This document shows, piece by piece, positions 17,535 through 26,547 of a stretch of 64,000 bases of DNA; the first letter of the stretch is position 1, and every line of letters starts with the position of its first letter. A program made the position numbers and the translations under genes. The stretch is from Bradyrhizobium sp. 139 (GTDB lineage Bacteria > Pseudomonadota > Alphaproteobacteria > Rhizobiales > Xanthobacteraceae). The notes below the pieces were generated by a model. That model ran no database searches and was not told the origin of the DNA. It saw nothing but the letters and a program-made list of their open reading frames with translations. The stretch is taken from positions 62,001 to 126,000 of the forward strand of contig NZ_JADPKS010000069.1 of the NCBI RefSeq assembly GCF_023074175.1, in the 5' to 3' direction.

Positions 17535-19568
17535 ATGAGTTTTCACTCGATCTACGCCCACGGATTTGCGCGCGTGGCGGCCTGTGTCACCACCTCTCAT
17601 GTCGCCGATCCCTCGGCCAATGCGAAGGCGATCCTGGCGGCGGCCAATGCCTGTCACGAGCAGTCGGTGGCGGTCGCCGTATTTCCCGAGCTGTGCCTGT
17701 CCGGCTATGCGATCGAAGACCTCGTGAAGCAGGATCCGCTGCTCGATGCGGTCGAGCGCGGGCTCGCCGCGATCGTCGAGGCCTCATCGGCTCTGATGAC
17801 CGTCTTGATCGTCGGCGCGCCGGTGCGCTTCGGCCATCGCATCTACAATTGCGCCGTCGTCATTCATCGCGGCAACGTCCTTGGCGTCGTGCCCAAGAGT
17901 TACCTGCCGACCTATCGCGAATTCTACGAGGGACGGCATTTTGCCTCCGGCGCCGGCATCGCCGGAGAGACGATCGCGTTTGGCGGGCTGCACGCACCGT
18001 TCGGCGTTGACCTCCTATTCGCGGCCGAGGATGTTCCAGGCCTGACCATCGGCGTCGAGATCTGCGAGGACATGTGGATTCCGGTGACGCCGGCTTCCGA
18101 ACTCGCGCTCGCGGGCGCCAGCGTACTGATCAATCTATCCGGCAGCCCGATCACGATCGGAAGGGCGCGCTCGCGCGCGCTGCTGTGTCAATCGACGTCG
18201 GCGCGTTGCCTTGCGGCCTACGTCTATTCCGCCGCCGGAGCAGGGGAATCGACCACGGATCTGGCCTGGGACGGCCAGACCTCGATCTATGAGAACGGCG
18301 TGCTGCTGGCCGAGGGCGAGCGGTTCCGCCAAGGCGGCCAGATCACGCCGGCCGACGTCGATCTCGACCTGCTCAGGCAGGAACGCGCACTGATGGGTAC
18401 GTTCGACGACAATCGCCGGCAACGCGAAGGCTTTTTCCGGAGGATCACCTTTGCCCTGAAGCCGCCGGCCGCCGACATCGGCTTCCTGCGCAAGATCGAG
18501 CGCTTCCCGTTCGTGCCGAGCGACCAAGCCCTGCTCGAGCAGGATTGCTACGAGGCCTACAACATCCAGGTCGCCGGCCTCGTGCAACGCATGCGCGCGA
18601 CCGGCACCAAGCGCGTGGTGATCGGCGTCTCGGGCGGGCTCGATTCCACCCACGCCCTGATCGTCGCCGCCAAGGCGGTCGACCTGCTCGGCCTGCCGCG
18701 CAGCAACATCCTGGCCTACACGATGCCGGGCTTTGCCACCGGCAGCGAGAGCAAGACCAATGCACTGGCGCTGATGAAGGCGTTGCAGGCGGATTGGCAG
18801 GAGCTCGACATCCGCACCACGGCCACGCAGATGCTGAAGGACATCGGTCATCCCTTCGGCAAGGGCGAGCCGGTCTACGACATCACCTTCGAGAACGTGC
18901 AGGCGGGCCTGCGCACCGACTATCTGTTCCGGCTCGCCAACCATCATGGCGGCATCGTTATCGGGACCGGCGATCTCTCGGAGCTCGCGCTCGGCTGGTG
19001 TACCTACGGCGTCGGCGACCAGATGGCGCATTACAATGTCAACGCCGGGGTGCCGAAGACGCTGATTCAGCACCTGATCCGCTGGGTGATCGCCTCAAAA
19101 CAATTCAGCGACGACGTCAACCGGACGCTTGCGTCGATCCTGTCAGCCGAAATCTCGCCCGAGCTCGTTCCAGTCAGGCCCGGCGAGAAGCCGCAGAGCA
19201 CGGAAGCTTCCGTTGGTCCCTACGAACTCCAGGATTTCAACCTGTTCTACACGCTGCGGTTCGGCATGCGGCCGTCCAAGATCGCCTTCATGGCGCTGCA
19301 TGCCTGGAACGATGTCGCCAAGGGCGAATGGCTGCCGGCATTCCCGACTGACCGGCGCAAGGCCTACGATCTTCCGGAGATACGCCGCTGGCTCGAGGTG
19401 TTCCTGCGCCGCTTCTTCGCTTTCAGCCAGTTCAAGCGCTCGGCGATGCCGAACGGTCCGAAGGTCTCGGCGGGCGGGTCGTTGTCGCCGCGGGGCGACT
19501 GGCGTGCGCCGTCGGATTCGAGCGCAGCGGCATGGCTCGAGGACCTGGAACGGAACGTGCCGGTTTGA
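17535..19568 (+). CDS. nadE: glutamine-dependent NAD(+) synthetase
   Basis: This 677-residue two-domain enzyme makes the last step of NAD synthesis, amidating deamido-NAD with glutamine nitrogen. The N-terminal nitrilase-type glutaminase has Glu52 (FPELCLSGY), Lys121 (VPKSYLP) and Cys177 (EICEDMW). The C-terminal synthetase has the ATP-pyrophosphatase loop SGGLDST at 366-372. These match the long NadE of Mycobacterium in length and spacing. With pncA 1.9 kb upstream on the same strand it forms a small NAD salvage group. Confidence 0.96.
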   Translation: MSFHSIYAHGFARVAACVTTSHVADPSANAKAILAAANACHEQSVAVAVFPELCLSGYAIEDLVKQDPLLDAVERGLAAIVEASSALMTVLIVGAPVRFGHRIYNCAVVIHRGNVLGVVPKSYLPTYREFYEGRHFASGAGIAGETIAFGGLHAPFGVDLLFAAEDVPGLTIGVEICEDMWIPVTPASELALAGASVLINLSGSPITIGRARSRALLCQSTSARCLAAYVYSAAGAGESTTDLAWDGQTSIYENGVLLAEGERFRQGGQITPADVDLDLLRQERALMGTFDDNRRQREGFFRRITFALKPPAADIGFLRKIERFPFVPSDQALLEQDCYEAYNIQVAGLVQRMRATGTKRVVIGVSGGLDSTHALIVAAKAVDLLGLPRSNILAYTMPGFATGSESKTNALALMKALQADWQELDIRTTATQMLKDIGHPFGKGEPVYDITFENVQAGLRTDYLFRLANHHGGIVIGTGDLSELALGWCTYGVGDQMAHYNVNAGVPKTLIQHLIRWVIASKQFSDDVNRTLASILSAEISPELVPVRPGEKPQSTEASVGPYELQDFNLFYTLRFGMRPSKIAFMALHAWNDVAKGEWLPAFPTDRRKAYDLPEIRRWLEVFLRRFFAFSQFKRSAMPNGPKVSAGGSLSPRGDWRAPSDSSAAAWLEDLERNVPV

Positions 19569-19582
19569 GCGGGAGATGAGCT

Positions 19583-19972
19583 ATGTCGGCCGGCGATGGG
19601 CCCGAGCAGAGCGGCGACCAAAACAAGGTCCCCAACGGCCTCTACATCTTTGAGATTAAGATGCGCGACGGCAAGCGCGGCCAGGCCAAAGGTGTCGTCG
19701 TGCTCTGCGACGGCCACATCATGGGCGGCGACAGCTATTTCTACTACAGCGGCAGCTACACCTTCCGGAACGGGAAATGGCGCGGTGATATGATCGTCAA
19801 TCAGCACACCGAGGCCATTGGCAAGCCACTCGCGTTCGGCGGCAGGGAAGTGACCTGCGGCTTTTCGGGCGACTACTCCGCCGATGGCGCCAAGATCGAA
19901 GGCATGGCGCTGGTCGGCAAGACCAGCGTGACATTCACGGCGCGGCTCACGCTGAAGGACCCCATGCGCTAA
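19583..19972 (+). CDS. GrlR-like regulatory-family protein
   Basis: This 129-residue cytoplasmic protein has the GrlR fold pattern: NGLYIFEIKMRDGKRGQAKG, VVLCDGHIMGGDSYFYYSG, a middle strand-rich section and a closing FSGDYSADGAKIEG. GrlR is a beta-barrel repressor partner of type III secretion regulators in enteropathogens. Rhizobial homologues are common and unlinked to secretion genes, and no type III genes are in this window. The ATG lies 14 bases after the nadE stop, so it is likely in the same transcript. Confidence 0.72.
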   Translation: MSAGDGPEQSGDQNKVPNGLYIFEIKMRDGKRGQAKGVVVLCDGHIMGGDSYFYYSGSYTFRNGKWRGDMIVNQHTEAIGKPLAFGGREVTCGFSGDYSADGAKIEGMALVGKTSVTFTARLTLKDPMR

Positions 19973-20096
19973 AAGGACCCATGTGAGCTCGACCTGATCT
20001 TGCACGCCCGGTGAGGTGCACGGCCGCAGTTCCCCTCAGGAACCTTCGCGCCAACGCGACGTTCGCGTCGGTTGGCAAGTTTATGAGGAGACGGAG

Positions 20097-21365
20097 ATGC
20101 GCAAGCACTTGATGTTGTCGACTGCTGCCGCCGGGCTGATGCTCGCATCGGGTTTTGCCTACGCTCAAACGCCTGGTGAGCGGAGAGACGAACCAAAACG
20201 AACCGAGGAGCCGGCAAGAGGCGCCGCGCAGCAGCACGATCGTGGATCGGCTCAGGAACGGGCTCAAGAACGCGGTCCGGAGCGAGCGAAAGGCAGCCAG
20301 GAGAGAATGCAGGGCGTCGGGCGGGAGGAAAAGGGCGGCCACAATCGCCGGGCCAACGAAGAGAAGAACCGACCCGCGGCGGCTGCCGAGCGCAACCAAC
20401 GGAATGCGAAAGAGCAGGCGCAAGAATCCCGCAATCCGGCGCGAGATCGCAACCGTGAGGCGGAGAGCGCCAAGCAAGGTCGCGAGGGTGGCAAGAGCAG
20501 CGCAGAGACGAAGCAGGACAAGTCCGCGCCGCAGAAGTCGACGGCCGAGTCCGAAAAATCGAGGAGCGGTCCGGCTGGCCAGCAGGATGACCGCGCCGGC
20601 ACGGCGGCCAACCAGAACGAGCGCAATCAGAACCAGCCACCGCGCAATGCGGAACAGCAGCCTCCAGCGCAACAGGGCAATCGTCCGGCAACGGCAACCG
20701 ATTCGAGCCGGCCGGCTCCGGCCAACAACGCACAAAGCGCCCCGTCTCAAACCGGCACGCAGACCAATCAAGCCGATCAGACAACCCGAACCAATACGCA
20801 GGTCAATCAGCAGACCCGCGTGACCTCCGAGAAACAAATGCGCATCTCCGAAACGCTGAGCCGCGGGCGGTTGGCGGAGCCGGAGCGCAATTTGAACATC
20901 GCGGTCCGGGTTGGCGAGACGATTCCCCCGCGCCTGCGGCTTCATCGTCTGCCGCCCGAGATCGTATCGATCGAGCCCGAATATCGGGACTACGAATATT
21001 TCGCGACCGATGACGATGTCGTCATCGTTGAGCCGCGCACGCATCGCATCGTCAGCCAGGTGCCGCGCGATCCTTCGCGAGCCCGCGCGCAAATGAGTGG
21101 CGGTACGTCATCGAGCATGGCCGCAGCCGGCGGCAGCAATGTGAATTGCCGCGTCATGCGGCGCGATTCCTCCGGTAACGTCGCCGAAGCGGAACCGTCA
21201 ACGGTCGGCTCAACCGCGCGCACGGATTCGCTGAGCGTGACTGTTCAGTTGCCCGGCGGCGGTTCGTCCGCCCCGATCCCGCTCGGGGCTGCGGCTGGCG
21301 ATATTGTCGTCGCTACGCAGGGGCAGGGCGATTGCACCGTCACGATCGAGCCGCAGACGCGGTAA
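20097..21365 (+). CDS. exported DUF1236-domain protein
   Basis: This predicted 422-residue envelope protein starts at ATG 20097, after a GAGGAGACGGAG ribosome site. It has a signal peptide (MRKHLMLSTAAAGLMLASG, cut near YAQ). Residues about 25-240 are a disordered Glu/Gln/Arg/Asn-rich tract. A DUF1236 unit follows around 270-325: a PPRLRLHRLPPEIVSIEPEY strand pair, then EYFATDDDVVIVEP and HRIVSQV. The rest is a Ser/Gly-rich C-terminal region with a Cys near the end. DUF1236 proteins are abundant in Bradyrhizobium and have no known function. Confidence 0.8.
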   Translation: MRKHLMLSTAAAGLMLASGFAYAQTPGERRDEPKRTEEPARGAAQQHDRGSAQERAQERGPERAKGSQERMQGVGREEKGGHNRRANEEKNRPAAAAERNQRNAKEQAQESRNPARDRNREAESAKQGREGGKSSAETKQDKSAPQKSTAESEKSRSGPAGQQDDRAGTAANQNERNQNQPPRNAEQQPPAQQGNRPATATDSSRPAPANNAQSAPSQTGTQTNQADQTTRTNTQVNQQTRVTSEKQMRISETLSRGRLAEPERNLNIAVRVGETIPPRLRLHRLPPEIVSIEPEYRDYEYFATDDDVVIVEPRTHRIVSQVPRDPSRARAQMSGGTSSSMAAAGGSNVNCRVMRRDSSGNVAEAEPSTVGSTARTDSLSVTVQLPGGGSSAPIPLGAAAGDIVVATQGQGDCTVTIEPQTR

Positions 21366-21927
21366 GCGCCCGAGCCAACAGGACAGCACACGCGAACGCG
21401 CCGCCAGGCTGAAGAGCCGGGCGGCGCGATATCGCGTTCGATGTAGAAAGTACCGAGGTCCGGAGTGCCTAGGAGTCCGGACCTCGTCACCTTGCCCCAG
21501 CCTTTGATCCCCCGCCCCATGTGGTCCCCCAACCCCATGGTGCGGGACCAGAGGGTGATGCCCTTGGAAAGCCGCCGATCAATGTGCGCGATGTACGCGA
21601 AGCGTGGTTAGGACTCCATTCCGGATCACTACGGACGGAGAGACCGATTGCCCATCACGTATTGGGTCTGCGCGTTATCGGGCGTTGTGATTGGTCGCAC
21701 CGCAAACCTCTCAGCAGTTTCTCTCCGGCACATTCCTGTCCAAGCTCGATCCGACCCTGCAATAGCCCGCGCCGGGAGCAGGGGAGGCCTGCGCCGGGCC
21801 GATCTGGCCCCATCTGGGCCAAGTTCTCGTTGCACGCGCCCATCCCGTGCGCTATCCGGCCGGAAAGGCCTGAGGCGGCTTCTATTTTTCCCCGCCCGGC
21901 CGATGCAAACCGAGGACGGAAACCGCC
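21366..21927. other. intergenic region upstream of ilvD
   Basis: This 562-base gap shows no convincing gene. Just past the DUF1236 stop an inverted pair CGCGCCGCC / GGCGGCGCG (about 21397-21428) may form a terminator stem. A second perfect hairpin lies at 21454-21486. The remainder should hold the ilvD promoter. I see no T-box and no leader peptide rich in branched-chain codons, but I could not fold it. Confidence 0.4.
21454..21486. terminator. perfect 11-base hairpin
   Basis: CGAGGTCCGGA pairs with TCCGGACCTCG around an 11-base loop. No T-run follows on either strand, so the role (terminator, repeat or regulatory stem) is open. Confidence 0.45.
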
Positions 21928-23778
21928 ATGCCAGCCTATCGCTCCCGCACCACCACCCACGGCCGCAACATGGCGGGCGCCCGCGGCCTCTGGCGCGCGA
22001 CGGGCATGAAGGATGGCGATTTCGGCAAGCCGATCATCGCGGTCGTCAACTCCTTCACCCAGTTCGTGCCCGGCCATGTCCACCTCAAGGACCTCGGCCA
22101 GCTCGTGGCGCGCGAGATCGAGCAGGCCGGCGGCGTCGCGAAAGAGTTCAACACCATCGCGGTCGACGACGGCATCGCCATGGGCCATGACGGCATGCTC
22201 TACAGCCTGCCGTCGCGCGAGCTGATCGCCGACAGCGTCGAGTACATGGTCAACGCGCATTGCGCCGACGGCATGGTCTGCATCTCCAATTGCGACAAGA
22301 TCACGCCCGGCATGCTGATGGCGGCGCTGCGGCTCAACATTCCCGCCGTGTTCGTTTCGGGCGGCCCGATGGAAGCCGGCAAGGTCACGCTGCAGGGCAA
22401 GACCAAGGCGGTTGACCTGATCGATGCCATGGTCGCGGCGGCCGACTCCAAGGTCAGCGACGAGGACGTCAAGGTGATCGAGCGCTCGGCGTGCCCGACC
22501 TGCGGCTCGTGCTCGGGCATGTTCACGGCCAATTCGATGAACTGCCTGACCGAGGCGCTTGGCCTCGCGCTGCCCGGCAACGGCACGGTGGTGGCGACCC
22601 ATGCCGATCGCAGGCGACTGTTCGTGGAAGCGGGCCACACCATCGTCGATATCGTGCGCCGCTACTACGAGCAGGACGATGCCTCGGTGCTGCCGCGCAA
22701 CGTCGCCAACTTCAAGGCGTTCGAGAACGCGATGACGCTCGACATCGCGATGGGCGGCTCGACCAACACGGTGCTGCATCTGCTCGCTGCCGCCCATGAA
22801 GGCGAGGTCGAATTCACCATGCGCGACATCGACCGCCTCTCGCGCCGCGTGCCCGTGCTGTGCAAAGTCGCGCCGTCGGTCGCCGACGTGCATGTCGAGG
22901 ACGTGCATCGCGCCGGCGGCATCATGGGCATTCTGGGCGAGCTTGACCGCGCCGGCCTGATCGACACCTCGGTCCCGACCGTGCATGCGCCGACCATGAA
23001 TGATGCGCTGGAGCGCTGGGACATCAAGCGCTCCAAGAGCGAGTCGGTCCGCACATTCTTCCGCGCTTCGCCCGGCGGCATCCCGACGCAGGTCGCGTTC
23101 AGCCAGGAGCGCCGTTACGACGAGCTCGATACCGATCGCGAGAAGGGCGTGGTTCGCAATCTCGAACACGCCTTCAGCAAGGACGGCGGCCTCGCCGTGC
23201 TCTGCGGCAATCTCGCGCAGGACGGCTGCATCGTGAAGACCGCCGGCGTCGACGCCTCGATCCTGAAATTCTCCGGCCCCGCGCGCGTGTTCGAGAGCCA
23301 GGACGCGGCCGTCGAGGGCATTCTGGGCGGCAAGGTCGTCGCCGGCGAGATCGTGGTCATCATCTACGAAGGTCCGCGCGGCGGCCCTGGCATGCAGGAA
23401 ATGCTGTATCCGACGAGCTATCTGAAATCGATGGGCCTCGGCAAGGCGTGCGCGCTCGTCACCGACGGACGCTTCTCGGGCGGCTCGTCCGGCCTGTCGA
23501 TCGGGCATCTGTCGCCGGAAGCGGCCGAAGGCGGCAACATCGGTCTGGTGCGGACCGGCGACCGCATCGCCATCGACATTCCGAACCGCAGCATCAGCCT
23601 TGAGGTCTCCGACGAGGAGCTCGCCAAGCGCCGTGCAGCGGAAGAGGCGAAGGGCGATGCCGCCTGGCAGGCGACCAACCGCAAGCGCAACGTCTCGACC
23701 GCGCTTCAGGCTTATGCAGCGCTCACCACGAGCGCCGCGCGCGGTGCGGTGCGCGAGGTCAAGCGCCGTTCGAGATAG
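21928..23778 (+). CDS. ilvD: dihydroxy-acid dehydratase
   Basis: This 616-residue enzyme of isoleucine, valine and pantothenate synthesis dehydrates 2,3-dihydroxy acids to 2-oxo acids. The length equals the classical IlvD. Fe-S cluster ligands are visible as Cys122 ([10 protein letters not shown]) and Cys195 with the [11 protein letters not shown] block (189-199); the [14 protein letters not shown] active-site block is near residue 515. It stands alone on the plus strand. IlvD and sugar-acid dehydratases share the fold; the length and the [10 protein letters not shown] block favour IlvD. Confidence 0.97.
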   Translation: MPAYRSRTTTHGRNMAGARGLWRATGMKDGDFGKPIIAVVNSFTQFVPGHVHLKDLGQLVAREIEQAGGVAKEFNTIAVDDGIAMGHDGMLYSLPSRELIADSVEYMVNAHCADGMVCISNCDKITPGMLMAALRLNIPAVFVSGGPMEAGKVTLQGKTKAVDLIDAMVAAADSKVSDEDVKVIERSACPTCGSCSGMFTANSMNCLTEALGLALPGNGTVVATHADRRRLFVEAGHTIVDIVRRYYEQDDASVLPRNVANFKAFENAMTLDIAMGGSTNTVLHLLAAAHEGEVEFTMRDIDRLSRRVPVLCKVAPSVADVHVEDVHRAGGIMGILGELDRAGLIDTSVPTVHAPTMNDALERWDIKRSKSESVRTFFRASPGGIPTQVAFSQERRYDELDTDREKGVVRNLEHAFSKDGGLAVLCGNLAQDGCIVKTAGVDASILKFSGPARVFESQDAAVEGILGGKVVAGEIVVIIYEGPRGGPGMQEMLYPTSYLKSMGLGKACALVTDGRFSGGSSGLSIGHLSPEAAEGGNIGLVRTGDRIAIDIPNRSISLEVSDEELAKRRAAEEAKGDAAWQATNRKRNVSTALQAYAALTTSAARGAVREVKRRSR

Positions 23779-24164
23779 GCGCCTGATCGGCACGCCACAC
23801 GCTGGATCGATTCTCTCGGGACGACTCGCCGTTCCGCCTTGGCGCGCAGATGCGCCGTTGCAGGACCGAACCGTCGAGGTCGGACGGAGGTCGCCAGGAA
23901 ACGGCCCTGCCTCCCAGGTGGTGGCGTATTGGGGTTGCACCCGGGAGCCGTTTGCGAGGTGGGCGCCGACGTGGCCCGCCGCGCCAGGCGACCAGCGTAC
24001 CCGATGCACTTCGCTATTTAATTTCTATTTATTTCTATTTGATTTGCAATTTAATCGTGCAATCTTAAGAACGACTGAAATTCAATTTTTACGAATCCGG
24101 CCAAGGGCAAATCGGGTATCCAGATCTGTCCGCAACTGTCCGGATGCCAGTAGCGGAGGAAGCC
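23779..24164. promoter_or_regulatory. intergenic region with AT-rich island
   Basis: No gene is visible in these 386 bases. About 24012-24060 is strikingly AT-rich for this genome, with TTTCTATTT repeated next to TATTTAATTT, and probably contains the promoter of the following small gene or a site for an H-NS-like protein. The first 230 bases are GC-rich and featureless. Confidence 0.4.
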
Positions 24165-24482
24165 ATGAGTCACTCTCCATCGCTCGTGCCGCATATTACG
24201 ACAGACCGGGACGTCTATCTCGTGCTCGATGATTTCGGCCGGCGGCTGGGCCGCGCCTGGTGTGAAACGGCCGAGGAGGACGCCAATCGCGCGACCCTGC
24301 TCAGACATCTCGTCGACGGGCAATATCTCCATCCCGCACGTATCGTGGCCTTCAATACCGCGGAAGGATGGTCGCGAGATGCCACCGCAGAAATCGCCGA
24401 CGAGCTGCGCCGCCGCTTTGTCGAATTCGAAGAGACCGATCCCTCGCTGCTGGAGTTTTTGGAAAGAGCAGTGAGGCGTTAA
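24165..24482 (+). CDS. small conserved hypothetical protein
   Basis: This 105-residue soluble protein is preceded by a strong CGGAGGA ribosome site, which fixes ATG 24165. It reads VYLVLDDFGRRLGRAWCET early, LVDGQYLHPARIVAFNTAEG in the middle and a helical C-terminus (EIADELRRRFVEFEETD). I associate this pattern with a common Bradyrhizobium family of unknown function. There is no signal peptide. Confidence 0.75.
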   Translation: MSHSPSLVPHITTDRDVYLVLDDFGRRLGRAWCETAEEDANRATLLRHLVDGQYLHPARIVAFNTAEGWSRDATAEIADELRRRFVEFEETDPSLLEFLERAVRR

Positions 24483-24770
24483 AGCTCGACCCGCCGGACG
24501 GGATGAACGCTCCGGAACGGCGCTCGAACGGAGCATCGCGGCGATGTCCGATCGCCGGCGCAGCGATCACGCTCTCGCAAGCCATGGCGACTTCGGAGCA
24601 AACGCACATCGCGCGCGTTAATGCGCGTGGTCAATGAGTTCTTACCGGTCGGCCGCAATCGGCCGTTCGCGTTAAGGATGCCCCCACGAAGTTCCGCAAG
24701 CCTGGATTTCGCAGCGTATACTGCCGCGACCTTTCGCAAATCCATTTCGGGCAACTGGGGCACCACCACA

Positions 24771-25145
24771 ATGTCTCGTACTCTCGCTGTCGTTTTCTCA
24801 ACAGTCCTCGCCGCAATTTCCATGACGGGCGCGGCCTCCGCCGGCTGCTACAATTGCTACGCGCCGCCGCCGTGCACGACCTGCTACCAGCAGCAATACG
24901 TGCAGCCGCAATACCGCACCGTCGACGAGACCGTGATGGTCTCGCCCGGCGCGACCGTCGCGCACCGCGCGCCGGCGCAGTACCGCACCGTGATGGTGCC
25001 GCAGACCGTGATGGTCGCGCCGCCGAGCGTTCAGTACGAGCGCATCCCGCCGCAATACGCGACGCGCCAGCGCGTCGAGATGGTCTCGCCCGGTTATTCC
25101 TACTACGCCCCGGTGGCGATGGGCTGCGCCTCCTGCGGCTACTGA
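24771..25145 (+). CDS. small exported Tyr/Gln-rich protein
   Basis: This 124-residue protein has a signal peptide (MSRTLAVVFSTVLAAISMTG, cut near ASA). The mature part has cysteines in CYNCYAPPPCTTCY at its start and CASCGY at its end, enclosing a low-complexity stretch. There QYRTV occurs twice (about residues 44 and 67), with related QYERI and QYATR, and VMVSPG or VMVAPP occurs between. This suggests internal duplication and a structural or surface role. The ribosome site is weak. The family is unknown. Confidence 0.7.
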   Translation: MSRTLAVVFSTVLAAISMTGAASAGCYNCYAPPPCTTCYQQQYVQPQYRTVDETVMVSPGATVAHRAPAQYRTVMVPQTVMVAPPSVQYERIPPQYATRQRVEMVSPGYSYYAPVAMGCASCGY

Positions 25146-25460
25146 GCCAACGCAGCTACGAAGAATTTTGTGCGGCGCTCCTCACGGGGCGCCGTTGTCG
25201 TTTGCGGGCAGCAAACGAGGCCCGGCAATGGACGCGAATCCAACCGGGCCTCGCAACCGGCGACGCCCTGGGAGATGTCGCCAATGTCCGGGATTGCCGA
25301 GGGAGCTGCCGTTGACCGGCGGCCTGGCCTGTTGCCCAGACTAAGGGACCTGGCTGACGCTCGCCTGACAGATCGCGTGCGGCGGAACGGCTTGGGGAGG
25401 CGCCAACTTCGCGTTGCCTTGCGCCGTCGACTACGTTAAGCGACACCCATTCCCAGGCTT
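25146..25460. other. intergenic region with two stem-loops before tRNA-Ser
   Basis: No gene is accepted in these 315 bases. A 6-base stem (CGGCGC 25173-25178 with GCGCCG 25189-25194) follows the preceding stop and may be its terminator. A longer stem, CGAGGCCCGG (25216-25225) with CCGGGCCTCG (25244-25253), follows it. The tRNA promoter should lie in the last 60 bases. Confidence 0.4.
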
Positions 25461-25550
25461 GGAAGGGTGGCCGAGTGGTTTAAGGCACCGGTCTTGAAAA
25501 CCGGCGTGCCCGCAAGGGTACCGTGGGTTCGAATCCCACCCCTTCCGCCA
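25461..25550 (+). tRNA. tRNA-Ser (anticodon TGA)
   Basis: The acceptor stem GGAAGGG pairs with CCCTTCC. The anticodon stem CCGGT/ACCGG encloses the loop CTTGAAA, giving anticodon TGA, which reads UCA serine codons. A long variable arm typical of tRNA-Ser follows, then the T-arm GGGTTCGAATCCC. Discriminator G and the encoded CCA end at 25550. The foreign-looking tract begins directly after the 3' end, as expected if the gene served as an integration site. Confidence 0.96.
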
Positions 25551-25613
25551 AAATATCAATAAAAACAGTGGCTTACTTTTGGGGCGCGGTGCCCGTTTCT
25601 ACCCCCGCGCTGA

Positions 25614-25740
25614 CCACCCCGTTTTAGTGGTGGCCGGGCGGCCCGGGGTAGGCTACCCTTAGGGTCACTACCTAAGCGTGTCCTACGGACAGCCTAAGCC
25701 CGGCGCGGGCCTGCCTAAGCGGCCGGGTCAGACCGGCCGC
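25614..25740. other. dense run of short hairpins and CCTAAG repeats
   Basis: Seven adjacent inverted repeats fill this stretch: CCACC/GGTGG, CCGGG/CCCGG, GGTAG/CTACC, ACCCT/AGGGT, GTCC/GGAC, GCCCG/CGGGC, and an 8-base GCGGCCGG/CCGGCCGC stem with a 6-base loop (25719-25740). CCTAAG occurs three times between them. It lies between the tRNA and the broken RTX-like gene. It could be a structured RNA, a recombination site or the edge of an old integration. I do not recognise a named family. Confidence 0.5.
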
Positions 25741-25759
25741 TCGCACCAGCGCCGACGAC

Positions 25760-26071
25760 ATGTGGGGCGACGCTCAGGTGATGCTTGGACTTGCCAAAGG
25801 AGGCAACGACACCTTCGTGTTCAACTTCAACAACGGGCACGACAGGGTTGAAGATTTCGGCCAGGGTCTTTCAAATCTAGGAACCGACCACATCAACGTC
25901 TTGGCTCTAGGTGTTGAGAATTTCAACCAGCTCAGTATCTCGGCTTTCGACCCAACAACGCACGAGAGCACGATCACGCTCAGTGCAGGCAACGATGTGG
26001 TTGTACATAGCGAGGAAGCACTCAGGCCGCAGGACTTCATATTTGCGCGGCAGTACCACTTATTAGCCTGA
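25760..26071 (+). pseudogene. 3' fragment of an RTX-like calcium-binding protein gene
   Basis: The 103 residues begin in an RTX-type block (MWGDAQVMLG, then AKGGNDTFVFNF) and continue NGHDRVEDFGQG into a C-terminal cap ending EALRPQDFIFAR. Such caps end secreted, type I-exported RTX and serralysin-like proteins. Only one repeat remains and there is no proper start or ribosome site, so the 5' part of the gene has been lost upstream of about 25745. GC content is lower than in the neighbours. It is most likely a non-functional relic of a transferred gene. Confidence 0.7.
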
Positions 26072-26357
26072 ACCGGTTAGAGCTCTTGATCCATGACTTG
26101 CTCACGGGGCGAAATCATTTGCCCGGTGCAACGGCGGGATCATGGGTTATCGCTATCTCGACCTATCGACCATTCTTCCGGCGTTCGATGCTCGGAAGGG
26201 CATATAGCACGGACGACATGGCAGCAGCCCTGCGCGCTGCACTTGGGAGTGATCCATAGGGCCGCCCGATCTCTCGTTCATCCATCATACATCGGACACG
26301 GCACAATAATTGCTGCGCAGCGCGGTAGGCGACTGGTGCGTGCGGAGTTGTTCCCAA

Positions 26358-26543
26358 ATGGGACGAAAGGTCAGGGCTTCAAAAAAGCCGAAGCGCGTTA
26401 AGCCAGACCTGCTTGTGCTGGCTGTCGAGCTTGAGAAGCTGAAAGGAAGGCGCGCATCGATCCCCGACCTTGAAAAACTATGGGACGAAGTGCAGGCCCT
26501 CCGAGAGCAAGTTAGGAAGGCCGAAACCAGACGCCTGCACTGA
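26358..26543 (+). CDS. small basic hypothetical protein
   Basis: This 61-residue protein starts MGRKVRASKKPKRVKPDLLV; an in-frame start 16 codons upstream also exists. A lysine/arginine-rich N-terminus is followed by an amphipathic, coiled-coil-prone helix (LEKLKGRRASIPDLEKLWDEV). This could bind nucleic acid. It lies just before, and convergent with, the H-NS family gene. I do not recognise the family and it may not be expressed. Confidence 0.5.
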   Translation: MGRKVRASKKPKRVKPDLLVLAVELEKLKGRRASIPDLEKLWDEVQALREQVRKAETRRLH

Positions 26544-26547
26544 CCCG

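Noticed and set aside
20264..20784. Large open frames antisense to the DUF1236 gene
   Set aside because: High-GC third-position bias keeps antisense frames open; no start signal or family resemblance.
25156..25446. Frames on both strands before tRNA-Ser (96-residue minus frame; a plus frame with QIACGGTAWGG)
   Set aside because: The plus frame has a stop just before that segment and would run into the tRNA. The minus frame has no ribosome site and unlikely composition.
26072..26357. Short frames between the RTX relic and the 61-residue gene, for example MGYRYLDLSTILPAF
   Set aside because: About 20 residues, no ribosome site and no recognisable pattern. I see no feature there.
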